Shown: positions 24,838 through 34,504 of the stretch, piece by piece
How positions within the stretch are numbered: the first letter of the stretch is position 1
Layout: each line of letters opens with the position of its first letter
Origin: Pseudomonas sp. R84
GTDB lineage: Bacteria > Pseudomonadota > Gammaproteobacteria > Pseudomonadales > Pseudomonadaceae
DNA: 64,000 nt
Assembly (NCBI RefSeq): GCF_009834515.1
Contig: NZ_CP019426.1
Coordinates: 6,527,501 to 6,591,500 of the forward strand
Reading direction: 5' to 3'
The notes under the pieces: model-generated
Told to the model about the DNA's origin: nothing
The model's input: only the letters and a program-made list of their open reading frames with translations
The model's database searches: none
Position numbers and translations under genes: made by a program

Positions 24838-25000
24838 AAAAGCGTGAAATATTCGTACACAATTACGCGTATTCAAAGATGCCCAACCTGTCGCTTGCCT
24901 GAAGCCTTGACCGAAATGCCTGGAAACGCACATATTACGTTCGTAATTTTTATTCAGAACTACTTTTAGCGATCCGCATTCATCCATCAGGAGCAAGCTC

Positions 25001-26401
25001 ATGAGCAACTATGACGTGGTGATTCTGGGCGGCGGCCCCGGAGGCTATAACGCGGCGATTCGTGCCGGCCAGTTGGGCCTCAAGGCCGCGTGTGTGGAAG
25101 GTCGTGCGACGCTGGGCGGCACCTGCCTGAACGTCGGTTGCATGCCGTCCAAAGCCCTGTTGCATGCCTCGGAGCTGTACGAGGCGGCGATGGGTGCGGA
25201 ATTCGCCAATCTCGGCATCGAAGTCAAACCGACGCTGAACCTCGCGCAAATGATGAAACAGAAAGACGAGAGCGTGACCGGCCTGACCAAAGGCATCGAG
25301 TTTCTCTTTCGCAAGAACAAGGTTGACTGGATCAAAGGCTGGGGCCACATCGACGGCCCGGGCAAGGTCACGGTGACCGACGATCAGGGCGGCAAAGTCG
25401 AACTGACCGCCAAGGACATCATCATCGCCACCGGTTCCGAGCCCACTCCCCTTCCGGGCGTCGAGATCGACAACAAACGTATCCTTGATTCGACCGGTGC
25501 GCTTTCCCTGAGTGAAGTGCCCAAACACCTGGTGGTGATCGGTGCCGGTGTGATCGGCCTGGAGTTGGGCTCGGTGTGGCGGCGCCTCGGCGCGCAGGTC
25601 ACCGTGGTCGAATACCTCGACCGCATCTGCCCGGGCGTCGATGGCGAGGCCGGCAAAACCCTGCAACGCTCACTGAGCAAACAGGGCATCGCGTTCAAGT
25701 TGAGTTCGAAAGTCACCAGCGCCACCGCTTCCGCCAACAGTGTGCAACTCAGCGTCGAGCCGGCCGCTGGCGGCACTGCCGAGTTGCTGGAAGCCGATTA
25801 CGTGCTGGTGGCCATCGGTCGTCGCCCGTACACCCAGGGCCTCGGTCTGGAGAACGTCGGCCTGAGCACCGACAAACGCGGCATGCTCGCCAACAAACAG
25901 CACCGCACCGAAGCCGCCGGAGTCTGGGTGATCGGCGATGTGACCTCCGGGCCGATGCTCGCGCACAAGGCTGAAGACGAAGCGATGGCCTGCGTCGAGC
26001 AGATCCATGGCAAGGCCGGCGAGGTCAATTACGATTTGATCCCCAACGTGATCTACACCAGACCGGAGCTGGCCAGCGTCGGCAAGACTGAAGAACAACT
26101 CAAGGCCGAGGGCCGTGCCTATAAAGTCGGCAAGTTTCCCTTCACCGCCAACAGCCGGGCGAAGATCAACCATGAGACCGAAGGTTTCGCCAAAGTCCTC
26201 GCTGATGAGCGCACCGATGAAGTACTCGGCGTTCACCTGGTCGGTCCGAGCGTGAGTGAAATGATTGGCGAGTTTTGTGTGGCGATGGAGTTCAGTGCTT
26301 CGGCGGAGGACATTGCGTTGACGTGCCATCCGCATCCAACGCGGTCAGAGGCGTTGCGCCAGGCGGCGATGAATGTCGAAGGGATGGCGACGCAGATGTA
26401 G
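25001..26401 (+). CDS. lpd3: Dihydrolipoyl dehydrogenase (Lpd3-type)
   Basis: A 466-residue flavoprotein that reoxidises dihydrolipoamide with NAD+. The FAD site is ILGGGPGGYNAAIRAGQLG, the redox disulfide is in GGTCLNVGCMPSKAL (Cys at about 45 and 50), the NAD site is VVIGAGVIGLELGSVW, and the C-terminal catalytic pair is in TCHPHPTRSEAL. An AGGAG sits ten bases before the ATG. No 2-oxoacid dehydrogenase subunits are adjacent, so it acts as a free-standing E3, matching Lpd3 of other pseudomonads rather than LpdG or LpdV. Confidence 0.92.
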   Translation: MSNYDVVILGGGPGGYNAAIRAGQLGLKAACVEGRATLGGTCLNVGCMPSKALLHASELYEAAMGAEFANLGIEVKPTLNLAQMMKQKDESVTGLTKGIEFLFRKNKVDWIKGWGHIDGPGKVTVTDDQGGKVELTAKDIIIATGSEPTPLPGVEIDNKRILDSTGALSLSEVPKHLVVIGAGVIGLELGSVWRRLGAQVTVVEYLDRICPGVDGEAGKTLQRSLSKQGIAFKLSSKVTSATASANSVQLSVEPAAGGTAELLEADYVLVAIGRRPYTQGLGLENVGLSTDKRGMLANKQHRTEAAGVWVIGDVTSGPMLAHKAEDEAMACVEQIHGKAGEVNYDLIPNVIYTRPELASVGKTEEQLKAEGRAYKVGKFPFTANSRAKINHETEGFAKVLADERTDEVLGVHLVGPSVSEMIGEFCVAMEFSASAEDIALTCHPHPTRSEALRQAAMNVEGMATQM

Positions 26402-26432
26402 GTTTCGGAATTTTTATTGGCTGCCCCAGCGC

Positions 26433-26515
26433 TTTCGCGAGCAGGCTCGCTCCCACATTCGACCGCGATACGCCTGAAAGAGCGCGGTCACTGTGGGAGC
26501 GAGCTTGCTCGCGAA
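26433..26515. repeat. REP-type palindrome 4 (TCGCGAGCAGGCTCGCTCCCACA family)
   Basis: TTCGCGAGCAGGCTCGCTCC at 26434 pairs with its inverse ending at 26515 with one mismatch, around an inner stem GACCGCG/CGCGGTC. It is the same REP family as palindrome 1. It separates the convergent lpd3 and Lrp-type genes. Confidence 0.85.
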
Positions 26516-26529
26516 GGATGCGACTCGGT

Positions 26530-27003
26530 CTATAGCGGAAGATGTCCGAGAGGCAACGCCCCCGGCGTCTTCACCGTGTGAATCGCAAAGTTGCTGCGGA
26601 TGTCACTCACCCCCGGCAGCTTCAGCAGGCAACCGCTGAGAAAGCGATCGTACGCACGCAGATCCGGCACCACCACTTGCAGCAAAAAGTCCGACTCTCC
26701 CGACACCAGAAACGCCGAGATCACTTCCGGCAACGCCGTCACTGCGGTGTAAAACGCCTCGGCCTGTGCATCGTTGTGCCGCTCGACCTTGACCCCGACA
26801 AACACCGTCAGTCCCAGCCCGACTTCATCGCGATCGAGATTGGCCTGATAACCGCGAATCACCCCGGCCTCTTCCAGCATCCGCACCCGGCGCAGGCACG
26901 GCGAGGCCGACAGGCCGATTTCATCCGCCAGCTCGACATTGCTCAGGCGCCCGTTACGTTGCAGGGCCGCGAGAATCTTGCGATCGAAGGCATCGATTTT
27001 CAT
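26530..27003 (-). CDS. Lrp/AsnC-family transcriptional regulator
   Basis: A 157-residue regulator with an N-terminal helix-turn-helix (DRKILAALQRNGRLSNVELAD and LSASPCLRRVRMLE, given here as the two halves) and a C-terminal RAM/AsnC ligand-binding domain (about residues 65-150) with the GESDFLLQVVVPD signature. It is divergent from a LysE-family exporter, the usual arrangement where the regulator senses an amino acid and controls its export. The ligand cannot be read from sequence. ATG at 27003 is chosen over an upstream ORF extension because it gives family length. Confidence 0.9.
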   Translation of the reverse strand: MKIDAFDRKILAALQRNGRLSNVELADEIGLSASPCLRRVRMLEEAGVIRGYQANLDRDEVGLGLTVFVGVKVERHNDAQAEAFYTAVTALPEVISAFLVSGESDFLLQVVVPDLRAYDRFLSGCLLKLPGVSDIRSNFAIHTVKTPGALPLGHLPL

Positions 27004-27147
27004 TTTTGGCAGACCCCGATAGTCGTGCAATGGGAAACCAGCAGATTATGCCAATCAAGAAGGTTTTTGAAGCGGACTACGCAAGCACCTGCCCTACCCT
27101 TCGGCTCTAGACTTGGCGCACCGAATCGACAACGAAAGGGCGGCAAC

Positions 27148-27777
27148 ATGGCGAATTTCTGGCTGTTTTTCCTGGCATTGGCGGTGGTCTATCTATTGCC
27201 CGGCCCGGACATGATCCTGCTGCTGCAAACTGGTGCCCGGCAGGGACGCGGCGCGGCGCTGGCCACCGCTATTGGCTTGGGCATTGCCCGTGGTTGTCAC
27301 GTGGCGCTGGCGGCATTGGGGCTGGCCGCGCTGTTCAAGGCTGCGCCGTGGACATTCGAGGTAGTGCGGCTGGCGGGGGCGGCGTATCTGTTGTGGATCG
27401 GCATTCAATGCCTACGCAGCAATCTGCTGCCGAACCTGAATACTGGCGAGCCTGGCGATTCCCACGGGCGTTGGCGCGAAGCCGTCAGACGCGGTTTGCT
27501 GACCAACCTGCTCAATCCCAAGGCGTTACTGTTCTGCTCGGTGCTGCTACCGCAATTCATCGTCAATGAAGGCGCAGCGGTGCTGAGCCAGTTCGCCGTG
27601 CTGGGCATGCTGCTGGTCGGCGTCGGCCTGCTGTTCGACAGCGCCTACGCCCTCACCGGCGCCGCGCTGGGTCGTTGGCTGCAACACAGTCCAACGGCCC
27701 AACGTGTACAACAATGGCTGTTCGGCAGCCTGCTGATCGGTTTCGCCGTGCGCCTGACGTTCGTCCAGCAGGCTTAG
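27148..27777 (+). CDS. LysE/RhtB-family amino-acid exporter
   Basis: A 209-residue inner-membrane exporter with about six helices. The N-terminal PGPDMILLLQTGARQGRGA is the LysE/RhtB family signature, and NLLNPKALLFC is the second conserved element. It probably exports an amino acid or homoserine-like compound under control of the divergent Lrp-type gene. Its TAG stop shares TTAG with the stop of the convergent TPR-like gene, so there is no space for a separate terminator between them. Confidence 0.92.
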   Translation: MANFWLFFLALAVVYLLPGPDMILLLQTGARQGRGAALATAIGLGIARGCHVALAALGLAALFKAAPWTFEVVRLAGAAYLLWIGIQCLRSNLLPNLNTGEPGDSHGRWREAVRRGLLTNLLNPKALLFCSVLLPQFIVNEGAAVLSQFAVLGMLLVGVGLLFDSAYALTGAALGRWLQHSPTAQRVQQWLFGSLLIGFAVRLTFVQQA

Positions 27778-29912
27778 CCTTTGCGGGCCTTGCGCTGGCG
27801 ACGGCTGATGAACAGCAACGCAGCGGCCGCGACCAGCACAACCGCACCGATCTGCACCGGCCACTTGTACGGCCGCAGCGACGAGCGCACAGCATCGGTT
27901 ACCTGGGTGACGTAACGCTTGTCGGCGTTTTCGAAATCCGGGTACGGGCACTGATTGCCGAAGTCCACCGCCCACGGTACGAACGGGCCTTCCTTGATGT
28001 AGCGCTGATACAGCGCGCTCTGATCTTCCAGGCTGCTGTTCCAGCCGGCGGCGTTGCACAGTACAGCAGCAAACGCCTGGCTGGTGTGCGGCAGATTGTC
28101 TGCGGCGCGCCCGGCTAGCGCAGTGGCGACAAAACGGTAGTGATAGCGCTGATCCGGTTTCGCTTCGCTGGCGGCCTGACGTTGCACTTCGGCCTCGCTT
28201 ACCAGCGGGCCGACTTTCAGCTCCGTGCTTTCCAGACTGTAGTTGCCACCGAACGTGGCGTAGTCCGGCGCCATCTCGTAACCGAGAATGTCCATGCCCC
28301 ACTCGCGAGCTGTCCACGCGGCGTTGTACAGCGCACTCGCACGTTTGGTCGGCCACCACGAAGCATCGGCCTTCAGCCGTTGTTCGCCGTAGAGTCGGGC
28401 CTTGTTTTGCAGGTCGGGATTGTCGAAATAAGCGACCGCATCGGCGTAATGCCCCTCACGCAGCAAACGCCGGCCGAGCAGATTGCGCAGGCTGGCAGCG
28501 ACCGGCAACGGCACGTAGTTGTCACGCTCCTGCTGTGTCAGCGCGGGCGGAGCCGGGACGTTATCGTCGACGTATTTTTTCAGCTCATCGACCGTCAGCA
28601 CGCGCTCGGCCACGCTCGCGGCATCGAACCAGTAGACACTGTTGCTGCGATACAACTGCACGAAGGCTTGCAGGTATTCGCCGCGCTGCAAGGCGAGAAT
28701 CGCGCTTTCACCTTCGACCCGGCACTTCGGCTGAACGGTTTCATACGCCCAGTCCGGTGTGCGCCGGTAACCCCAGTCTTCGCTCTGCGGGAAAGCTTGC
28801 GCGGCTTTCGAATAGGCCGCAGCCGCGGCATTTTTATCGCCGTCACGCACCGCCAGTTTCGCCCGTAGCCACCACGCCAGTCCGCCGTCGCCGGCGTTCT
28901 CGAGAAAAGCCTTGGCTCCGGCGTAATCGCCCTGTTGATAACTCATCGCCGCCAGGCGATCAGCATTATCGAGGCTGCCACGGGTGCTGTTTTGCAGCAG
29001 CTTGACCAGTTTCTTCTCGTTCGGCGGCTCATCGCCAAACGACCAGCCCTGGCGGCTTACCAACGATGCCGTGACCAGTTGCTGCACGGCTTTGTGCTGC
29101 AGCAGCTCGGCCAGTTCGGCCTCGGGCAGCTCCGCCAGTTCATTCATCAATTGCTTGAGCGAGGTGTAACCCACGGCCGAGCCGTGCAGGTTCTGTGCTT
29201 CATACAATTCGATGGCGCCGTTCCAGTCGCCCGCCGTGCGCAACACCCGCGCCTCTTCACCGAGACTGGCAACACCCAACTCCAACGGATCGCTGAAACC
29301 GTCGATGCTCAGTTGCCGGGCCTGGCGGAAGGCATCACGCGATCGCTCTAGCGACACGACCGCATCCGCGGCTTCGCTGCTCATCGCGAACCAGGTACGC
29401 CCGAGAGAATACGCCGCCCAGGTACTGCGCAACGCGCGCTGATCCGCCGGCAGCGCCAGCAGCTTGTCGAAATAAGCGATGGCGAGTTGATGATCGCCCG
29501 TGGCAAACGCCACCGCGCCGGCGACGTACAAACGGATTTCCGCTGGCAGACTGGCACCCTGCGCCTCGACCTGACGCGCATCGGTCAGGCCGCGCAGCTG
29601 TTTGACCAACGCTTGTTGCTCGGCGCTCAGGCCGGCTTGTTCGGCGATTTCCCGAGACTCGGCCGCCGCGTTTTCCTCGCCGTACATATCATTGGGATTG
29701 TGTGTCGCCGCGGTGACGTTCTTCAGCCCGGCGATGGTTTTGCCGAGGCGGCTGAGCTCGAAGTTGAAGTTGCCCTCAGGCAGATCTGCGAGGGTCTGCC
29801 CGCGATTGTCGAGCAGGCGCATGGGGAAATCCGGCCCGCAGGCCAGCGCCGAACCCAGCGGAAAGCAGAGGCTCAGGCAGAGCAGATGGCGGGGCCAGTT
29901 ACGGGTCAACAT
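27774..29912 (-). CDS. Large periplasmic TPR-like protein with C-terminal membrane anchor
   Basis: A 712-residue protein. It has a Sec signal peptide (about residues 1-24), and repeated helical pairs typical of TPR folds, for example GDHQLAIAYFDKLLALPADQ and AGDWNGAIELYEAQN. A C-terminal helix (IGAVVLVAAAALLFI) followed by a basic tail RRQRKARKG would leave the body in the periplasm and the tail in the cytosol. I recognise no named family. A near-perfect AAGGAGG lies before the ATG at 29912. The start overlaps the end of the upstream DUF3142 gene by 14 bases, so both are made together and probably act in one envelope process. Confidence 0.75.
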   Translation of the reverse strand: MLTRNWPRHLLCLSLCFPLGSALACGPDFPMRLLDNRGQTLADLPEGNFNFELSRLGKTIAGLKNVTAATHNPNDMYGEENAAAESREIAEQAGLSAEQQALVKQLRGLTDARQVEAQGASLPAEIRLYVAGAVAFATGDHQLAIAYFDKLLALPADQRALRSTWAAYSLGRTWFAMSSEAADAVVSLERSRDAFRQARQLSIDGFSDPLELGVASLGEEARVLRTAGDWNGAIELYEAQNLHGSAVGYTSLKQLMNELAELPEAELAELLQHKAVQQLVTASLVSRQGWSFGDEPPNEKKLVKLLQNSTRGSLDNADRLAAMSYQQGDYAGAKAFLENAGDGGLAWWLRAKLAVRDGDKNAAAAAYSKAAQAFPQSEDWGYRRTPDWAYETVQPKCRVEGESAILALQRGEYLQAFVQLYRSNSVYWFDAASVAERVLTVDELKKYVDDNVPAPPALTQQERDNYVPLPVAASLRNLLGRRLLREGHYADAVAYFDNPDLQNKARLYGEQRLKADASWWPTKRASALYNAAWTAREWGMDILGYEMAPDYATFGGNYSLESTELKVGPLVSEAEVQRQAASEAKPDQRYHYRFVATALAGRAADNLPHTSQAFAAVLCNAAGWNSSLEDQSALYQRYIKEGPFVPWAVDFGNQCPYPDFENADKRYVTQVTDAVRSSLRPYKWPVQIGAVVLVAAAALLFISRRQRKARKG

Positions 29913-31083
29913 GCGAACCTCCTTGATCAATATGTGCGCAGCGCGCCCAACCGATGGCGCGTTGTCCGCCCGCCGGCATGCGGCCGTCGCGCAGGCGGGT
30001 GAAGGTAAGCAGATCCGGGCTTTGTTGCAACGAGTAACCGGCGAGCGCATCAGCGCCTTCACAGCTTTGCGCTTTCAGCGTGATCCGTGCGGGCCAGGCA
30101 CTGTCGAGGTTGCCAGGGTTGTCGAGTCTGATGTCGTAGAGACCGTTGTATTCGCTCAACACCACGCCGAGCTGACTGGCGAGTTGCTCACCACGGGAGA
30201 CTGCGCGCAGGGTGGTCAGGCTCCAGGCACGGCGATCATTGGCCAGCGGCAAGCGAAACCAGATCAACCCGGCCAGATGCGCCGGCGGGTCTTCGCGCAA
30301 GGCCTTGCCGAGTTGGCTCAATTGCAGCGGATCGGCGAGCAATTCCTGGCGCTCACCGCTCCGCTCAAGTTGCACTTCGCTTTCCACCACTGGCGCCCCG
30401 CCGTCATCCGGTAACAGCGCCACGCCGTAAGCCGGCAGCGCGAGATAAAAAGGTTTATCGGTGATTCGCGCCCAGGCCTTGGCCCACTTCAACGCCTGAT
30501 CGGAATCGAAGAGCCCTCGACGCGGGTCACTGACGGCGTGGACTTGCAACACGCTGCTGTCGACGGTTTGCAGGAGTACGGGCAATTGCGAACTATCGAG
30601 CCAGGCTGGCAGCGCGGTGATGCTTAGCGGGATGTCCGTCGGCAATGCCACGCGCAGATGTTTGAGGAATTCAGCGTAGGCCGGCAAGCGTGCGTTACCG
30701 GCGTCGTGATCGATCTCGACGCCGCTCAGCCTCAGGCCTTGCGCCTGCCAGTCGGCTAGCACCTGCAGAATCTGCGCGGTGACCTGATCCTGATCCAGCG
30801 ACTTGAGTTGTCCGTCGAGACGAATCACCGCAATCAACGGACGACCATCGGCTTTCAATAACGGCGCATCGATTCGCGCGCTGCTCCATCCGGCATTTGG
30901 AAAGGCTTGCAGTGCGAGGACGCGTAGCGTTGAGAAATCCTGGCGACTGTCACGCAGCGCCGCCTCGTGGGCCGGCGTCCATTGACGTTGCCAGATGTAG
31001 AGTTGTTGGTCGAGGGGCGGAGCGTCCTGCTGCTTGCAAGCCACAAGCAAGATGCCCAAGAACAGAACCACAATAAATCGCAT
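29899..31083 (-). CDS. DUF3142 family lipoprotein
   Basis: A 394-residue protein with a lipoprotein signal (MRFIVVLFLGILLVACKQQ, lipobox LVAC with Cys at 16). The body matches DUF3142, which resembles glycoside-hydrolase-like barrels: LIAVIRLDGQL, LSGVEIDHDAG and LPLSITALPAWL in reduced form are placed as in that family. The Asp-rich GVEIDHD could be catalytic, but no substrate is known. Start: ATG at 31083, which gives a proper signal peptide; the longer ORF does not. It is the first gene of a two-gene unit with the TPR-like protein. Confidence 0.8.
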   Translation of the reverse strand: MRFIVVLFLGILLVACKQQDAPPLDQQLYIWQRQWTPAHEAALRDSRQDFSTLRVLALQAFPNAGWSSARIDAPLLKADGRPLIAVIRLDGQLKSLDQDQVTAQILQVLADWQAQGLRLSGVEIDHDAGNARLPAYAEFLKHLRVALPTDIPLSITALPAWLDSSQLPVLLQTVDSSVLQVHAVSDPRRGLFDSDQALKWAKAWARITDKPFYLALPAYGVALLPDDGGAPVVESEVQLERSGERQELLADPLQLSQLGKALREDPPAHLAGLIWFRLPLANDRRAWSLTTLRAVSRGEQLASQLGVVLSEYNGLYDIRLDNPGNLDSAWPARITLKAQSCEGADALAGYSLQQSPDLLTFTRLRDGRMPAGGQRAIGWARCAHIDQGGSHVDP

Positions 31084-31132
31084 ACCTTCCAACCCCCTGA
31101 CACCACAAGGCTGCAAGGTTACACAAAAACCC

Positions 31133-31223
31133 TGTAGGAGCTGTCGAGTGAAACGAGGCTGCGATCTTTTGATCTTTTTTCAGGATCAAGATCAAAAGAT
31201 CGCAGCGTGCCGCAGCTCCTACA
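31133..31223. repeat. REP-type palindrome 5, overlapping a stop codon
   Basis: TGTAGGAGCTG at 31133 pairs with CAGCTCCTACA ending 31223; the inner stem GCTGCGATCTTTTGATC pairs across the loop. The TAG stop of the leftward methyltransferase (31219-31221) lies inside the right arm, so the repeat contributes the end of that gene. Confidence 0.82.
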
Positions 31224-32058
31224 GGGGGGCGGCGGGTTTACGGGCGATGATCACCTGGCTTTTCGCAACCACCGCATCCAGCGCCTGTTTGATCTGCGCG
31301 CCACGCGGCGAGTCCAGCACCGCTTGCCAGGTGTCGGCCCAGTGATTGAGCAACGGATGATCCGGGTTGCTGAAGTCGACCTTGGCTTCCCAGAACAGCA
31401 ACATCCACATCGACCAGTAAAAACCGTACTGGCTGTGGCTGATGACCTCCAGCCCGGCTTCACTGACCATCGCCTTGAACTGTTCTTCGCTGATGATGCG
31501 AATGTGGTTGGGCTTCTGGAAATACTCGGCCGCGGCGATGTCTTTTTGCAGGTCTTCGGAGCTTGGGTGCGGCACGCTCAGCAGGTACAGGGCCCCCGGC
31601 TTGCCGACGCGTACCAGTTCGGCAAGGAACTGCGCCGGGTCGTCGACGTGCTCGATGACTTCCGTCGAGACCACACGCGTGGCCGTGCCGTCGGCAATCG
31701 GCAGTGGATTGCAGTCGGTGACGTGGCATTCGATGTCCCGCGCTGGCGTATCGCTGAGACGCTGACGGGTCGCTTCGACCTTCGCTCCGTCGATATCGGC
31801 AATGATGATCTTCGCCCCACGCATGCCACAGAAGTGCACATTGCCGCCATCACCGCAGCCGACGTCGAGCAAGGTGTCGGCGGCGGTCACCGGAAAGCCT
31901 TTGAACAGCTCGCCGGTTTCCTGGTTGAACCAGCCACTGAGCATCGCATCGTGCAGGCCGAGCATGTACGGATCGGTCTTCTCGGCGACCGCCACGACAG
32001 GCTGCGCGGCGACCGGAGCAGGCGTGCCCGCCGTGAGTTTCTTCAAAAGGCTCAGCAT
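31219..32058 (-). CDS. Class I SAM-dependent methyltransferase of the surface-polysaccharide cluster
   Basis: A 279-residue methyltransferase. Motif I is LLDVGCGDGGNVHFCG, followed by IIIADIDGAKVE (acidic end of strand 2) and VVSTEVIEHVDDP, the usual set for small-molecule or sugar methyltransferases. It is the last gene of a leftward unit with two glycosyltransferases and an acyltransferase, with which it overlaps by seven bases. A role in methylating a sugar, perhaps at a chain end of the A-band polymer, is inference from context. Its stop codon lies in REP 5. Confidence 0.85.
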   Translation of the reverse strand: MLSLLKKLTAGTPAPVAAQPVVAVAEKTDPYMLGLHDAMLSGWFNQETGELFKGFPVTAADTLLDVGCGDGGNVHFCGMRGAKIIIADIDGAKVEATRQRLSDTPARDIECHVTDCNPLPIADGTATRVVSTEVIEHVDDPAQFLAELVRVGKPGALYLLSVPHPSSEDLQKDIAAAEYFQKPNHIRIISEEQFKAMVSEAGLEVISHSQYGFYWSMWMLLFWEAKVDFSNPDHPLLNHWADTWQAVLDSPRGAQIKQALDAVVAKSQVIIARKPAAPL

Positions 32059-33206
32059 GAGGTAGCTCCAGAGGATGGGATGGCGGTTCGAGACGTGCCG
32101 AGGCGTTTGACCAGCGCAGCGCCACGGTTGCGCATCGGCATTTCGATAAGGCGATAATTCAGTTCGCTGAGCAGCACGATCAGGCCGAACGCCAGCAGCA
32201 GTGTGACGATCGGATGCCCGGCGGGGCTGGGCAAACCGGCGCTCTGCAAACGGAAGATCAGTTCACGTACCAGTTGATAGGCCGGAATGTGGATCAGGTA
32301 CATACCGTAGGAGCGACTGCCGACCCACGCCAGCACACGCTGCACAGCACCGGCAGGCATCAGGTAGTCGCGGTTGTACGAAGCGATCCACACAAGCAAG
32401 GCGCCGAGTACGGCAATCGAGCCGATGCGGTAAGGAGCAAAGGTGAAACGGTCAGTGGCCATGAAGCTCAACAGTGATCCGATGGCGATCAACGCCGAAA
32501 TTCCGGCCCACGGTCGACGCAGGAAGGTCGGCTGCCAGCGTTGATAACCCGGCTGCGCGCTCCACATCGCCAACAGCACGCCGAGGGCCAGCGCGTCTGT
32601 ACGCACGACCATCAGCAACGGTGTGCGCACGGTCAGAATCTGCACCGCCACCAGCGCCAGCAATGCCCAGACCAGACGCCGGCGAAACAGCAGAATCAAC
32701 AGCGGGAACAGCAGATAAAACTGCTCCTCCAGCGCCAGGCTCCAATATACGAAACTGCTGCCGTATTCGTAATGAAAGAAGCTGTCGGCAAAACGAAAGT
32801 TCGCGTACTGCAGCACCCCGGCCAGCGTCGCTTGCAAGTTGGCGCTCAGCGTGCCGAACGCCCCGGAGCGATTGAGAAACACGCAGGCCAGCAGCATCAG
32901 CGCCAGCCACAACCAGGCCGACGGCAACAAGCGAAACGCCCGGCGCAGCCAGAAATTTCGGGTCTCCTGCCAGTATTCCTGCCGCGTCGTACAGCCTTGC
33001 AGCGTCGGGATCAGGCTACGGGCGATGACAAAACCGGAGATCGCAAAGAACAGATCGACGCCCCACCACGGCTGCGCCCAGCCATGAATCTTCTCCAGCA
33101 ACGGCACCGGGTCGGTGAACAGGCTGCCCTGCATGTGGTGGAACAACACGCCCAACACGGCAATCGCGCGCAGGACTTCAATGTCCATGATCCGTTTGCT
33201 GGTCAT
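32052..33206 (-). CDS. Acyltransferase 3 family membrane protein (OafA/YrhL-like)
   Basis: A 384-residue polytopic protein with ten or so transmembrane helices. IMDIEVLRAIAVLGVLFHH carries the essential His pair of the family, FFAISGFVIARS and RRAFRLLPSAW follow in the usual order, and SLALEEQFYLLFPLL completes the signature. Relatives O-acetylate surface sugars, moving acetyl groups across the inner membrane. ATG at 33206 overlaps the upstream glycosyltransferase stop (ATGA), so translation is coupled. Probable role: O-acetylation of the polysaccharide made by this locus. Confidence 0.9.
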   Translation of the reverse strand: MTSKRIMDIEVLRAIAVLGVLFHHMQGSLFTDPVPLLEKIHGWAQPWWGVDLFFAISGFVIARSLIPTLQGCTTRQEYWQETRNFWLRRAFRLLPSAWLWLALMLLACVFLNRSGAFGTLSANLQATLAGVLQYANFRFADSFFHYEYGSSFVYWSLALEEQFYLLFPLLILLFRRRLVWALLALVAVQILTVRTPLLMVVRTDALALGVLLAMWSAQPGYQRWQPTFLRRPWAGISALIAIGSLLSFMATDRFTFAPYRIGSIAVLGALLVWIASYNRDYLMPAGAVQRVLAWVGSRSYGMYLIHIPAYQLVRELIFRLQSAGLPSPAGHPIVTLLLAFGLIVLLSELNYRLIEMPMRNRGAALVKRLGTSRTAIPSSGATSC

Positions 33207-34504
33207 GCTTCAGGGGCTTCCATGGCCACTGCGCGTTGTTCGAACAATTGCGCGAGGAACACCTGTAAGCGTTGTTCGGCCACGGCCTGACTGCAGAAAC
33301 CTTGCAGACTGCTGACGGCTTGCGCCGACATCTGTGCGTAACGCGCCGGGTGGTTTTTCGCCACGTCGTAACTGGCCTTGTAGGCTTCACACAACGACGC
33401 CCAGTTGGTTACGTAACGCAAGGTGCGAAAGGCTCGACGCGGGTCGTGCGGCCAGGCGGTGAGTTCATCCGTGGACTCGATCAGAAAGGCGTTGTCGGCG
33501 CTCAGGTAATCGATCATCGCCGTGGTGCGCGGTGCCACCGCCGGTTTGCCGCAGGACATGAATTCCATCAGCGGCAAGCACTGGCCTTCGCCATACGAGG
33601 TGTTGACTACATAACGGGTGGCCTGCACCAGACGCTCGTAATCCGGGTCGGCGAGATAGCCGTAGATCAACACGATACGGCAACGGTAGGACTGGTTTTT
33701 ATACAGGTGATGGAGGATGTCGCTGAGCGCTTCTTCGGCATCGTGATGGGTCAGTTTGAGGACCAGCGTGGCGTCTTCGACGTCGCGGAAACTGACACAG
33801 AAGGCGCTGAGCATGTCTTCCCAATTCTTGCGCCCGTCGCCGGGATTGAACACCGAGGTGTACACCACGCCGTCGAGCAACAGCCCTTGCTCGGTGACCG
33901 GCGCAGTGAAATCGATGCCCTCACCACTGCGCAGATGCGCTGGGCCAAAGGCATTCAAGTCGAGCTTGCGACTGTCCGCCACCAGCCCTTTGATAGTCAG
34001 GCGCAGCGGCCCCGTCGAGGTTTGCCCCTGCAACTGCGCGCCACGGGCCGCAAAGCGATCCCACACCGGTGCCGGCACCGCAACGATCGGGTAGTCATCC
34101 GTCATCGCTTCGCGCACGGCGTTGACCGTGTAATTGGAATGGGTGATCGCTGCGCCACAGGCTGCCAGCACCGTGCGCCAGTCGTTGCGCGGTTCACCGG
34201 CAAACGGCTCGTTGGGGATGGTGCTGAATTCCCACGCAAACACCGGCAACGTCGGACACGCCAGGTGCACCGGGGTGCGATGCGGCGGCGAGAACGACAG
34301 AAATACACACGGCTCGCCACGGCTCAGGCATTCCAGGTACAGCGCATCGACCTCGGCTTGCGGATCGAGCACTTCCACCACCCGCCCGAGCCGTTCGAGC
34401 ACCGGACGGTACTCCTTGAGCACGAAGTAATAGCTGTACTCCGAACGCCCGAGGTTCTGCGCGATGGTGTGCTGGTTGGTTTCCGAATGAATGATGATCA
34501 GCAT
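33203..34504 (-). CDS. Glycosyltransferase, GT4-like, paralogue of the next gene
   Basis: A 433-residue glycosyltransferase with the nucleotide-sugar domain in its C-terminal half: VYTSVFNPGDGRKNWEDML (start of the second Rossmann domain), LIYGYLADPDYERLVQ, and GQCLPLMEFMSCGKPAVAP with the E-x7-E-type region. The N-terminus IAQNLGRSEYSYYFVLKEYR is shared almost word for word with the upstream gene, so the two arose by duplication. Donor and acceptor are unknown. It overlaps its neighbours by four and seven bases. Confidence 0.85.
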   Translation of the reverse strand: MLIIIHSETNQHTIAQNLGRSEYSYYFVLKEYRPVLERLGRVVEVLDPQAEVDALYLECLSRGEPCVFLSFSPPHRTPVHLACPTLPVFAWEFSTIPNEPFAGEPRNDWRTVLAACGAAITHSNYTVNAVREAMTDDYPIVAVPAPVWDRFAARGAQLQGQTSTGPLRLTIKGLVADSRKLDLNAFGPAHLRSGEGIDFTAPVTEQGLLLDGVVYTSVFNPGDGRKNWEDMLSAFCVSFRDVEDATLVLKLTHHDAEEALSDILHHLYKNQSYRCRIVLIYGYLADPDYERLVQATRYVVNTSYGEGQCLPLMEFMSCGKPAVAPRTTAMIDYLSADNAFLIESTDELTAWPHDPRRAFRTLRYVTNWASLCEAYKASYDVAKNHPARYAQMSAQAVSSLQGFCSQAVAEQRLQVFLAQLFEQRAVAMEAPEA

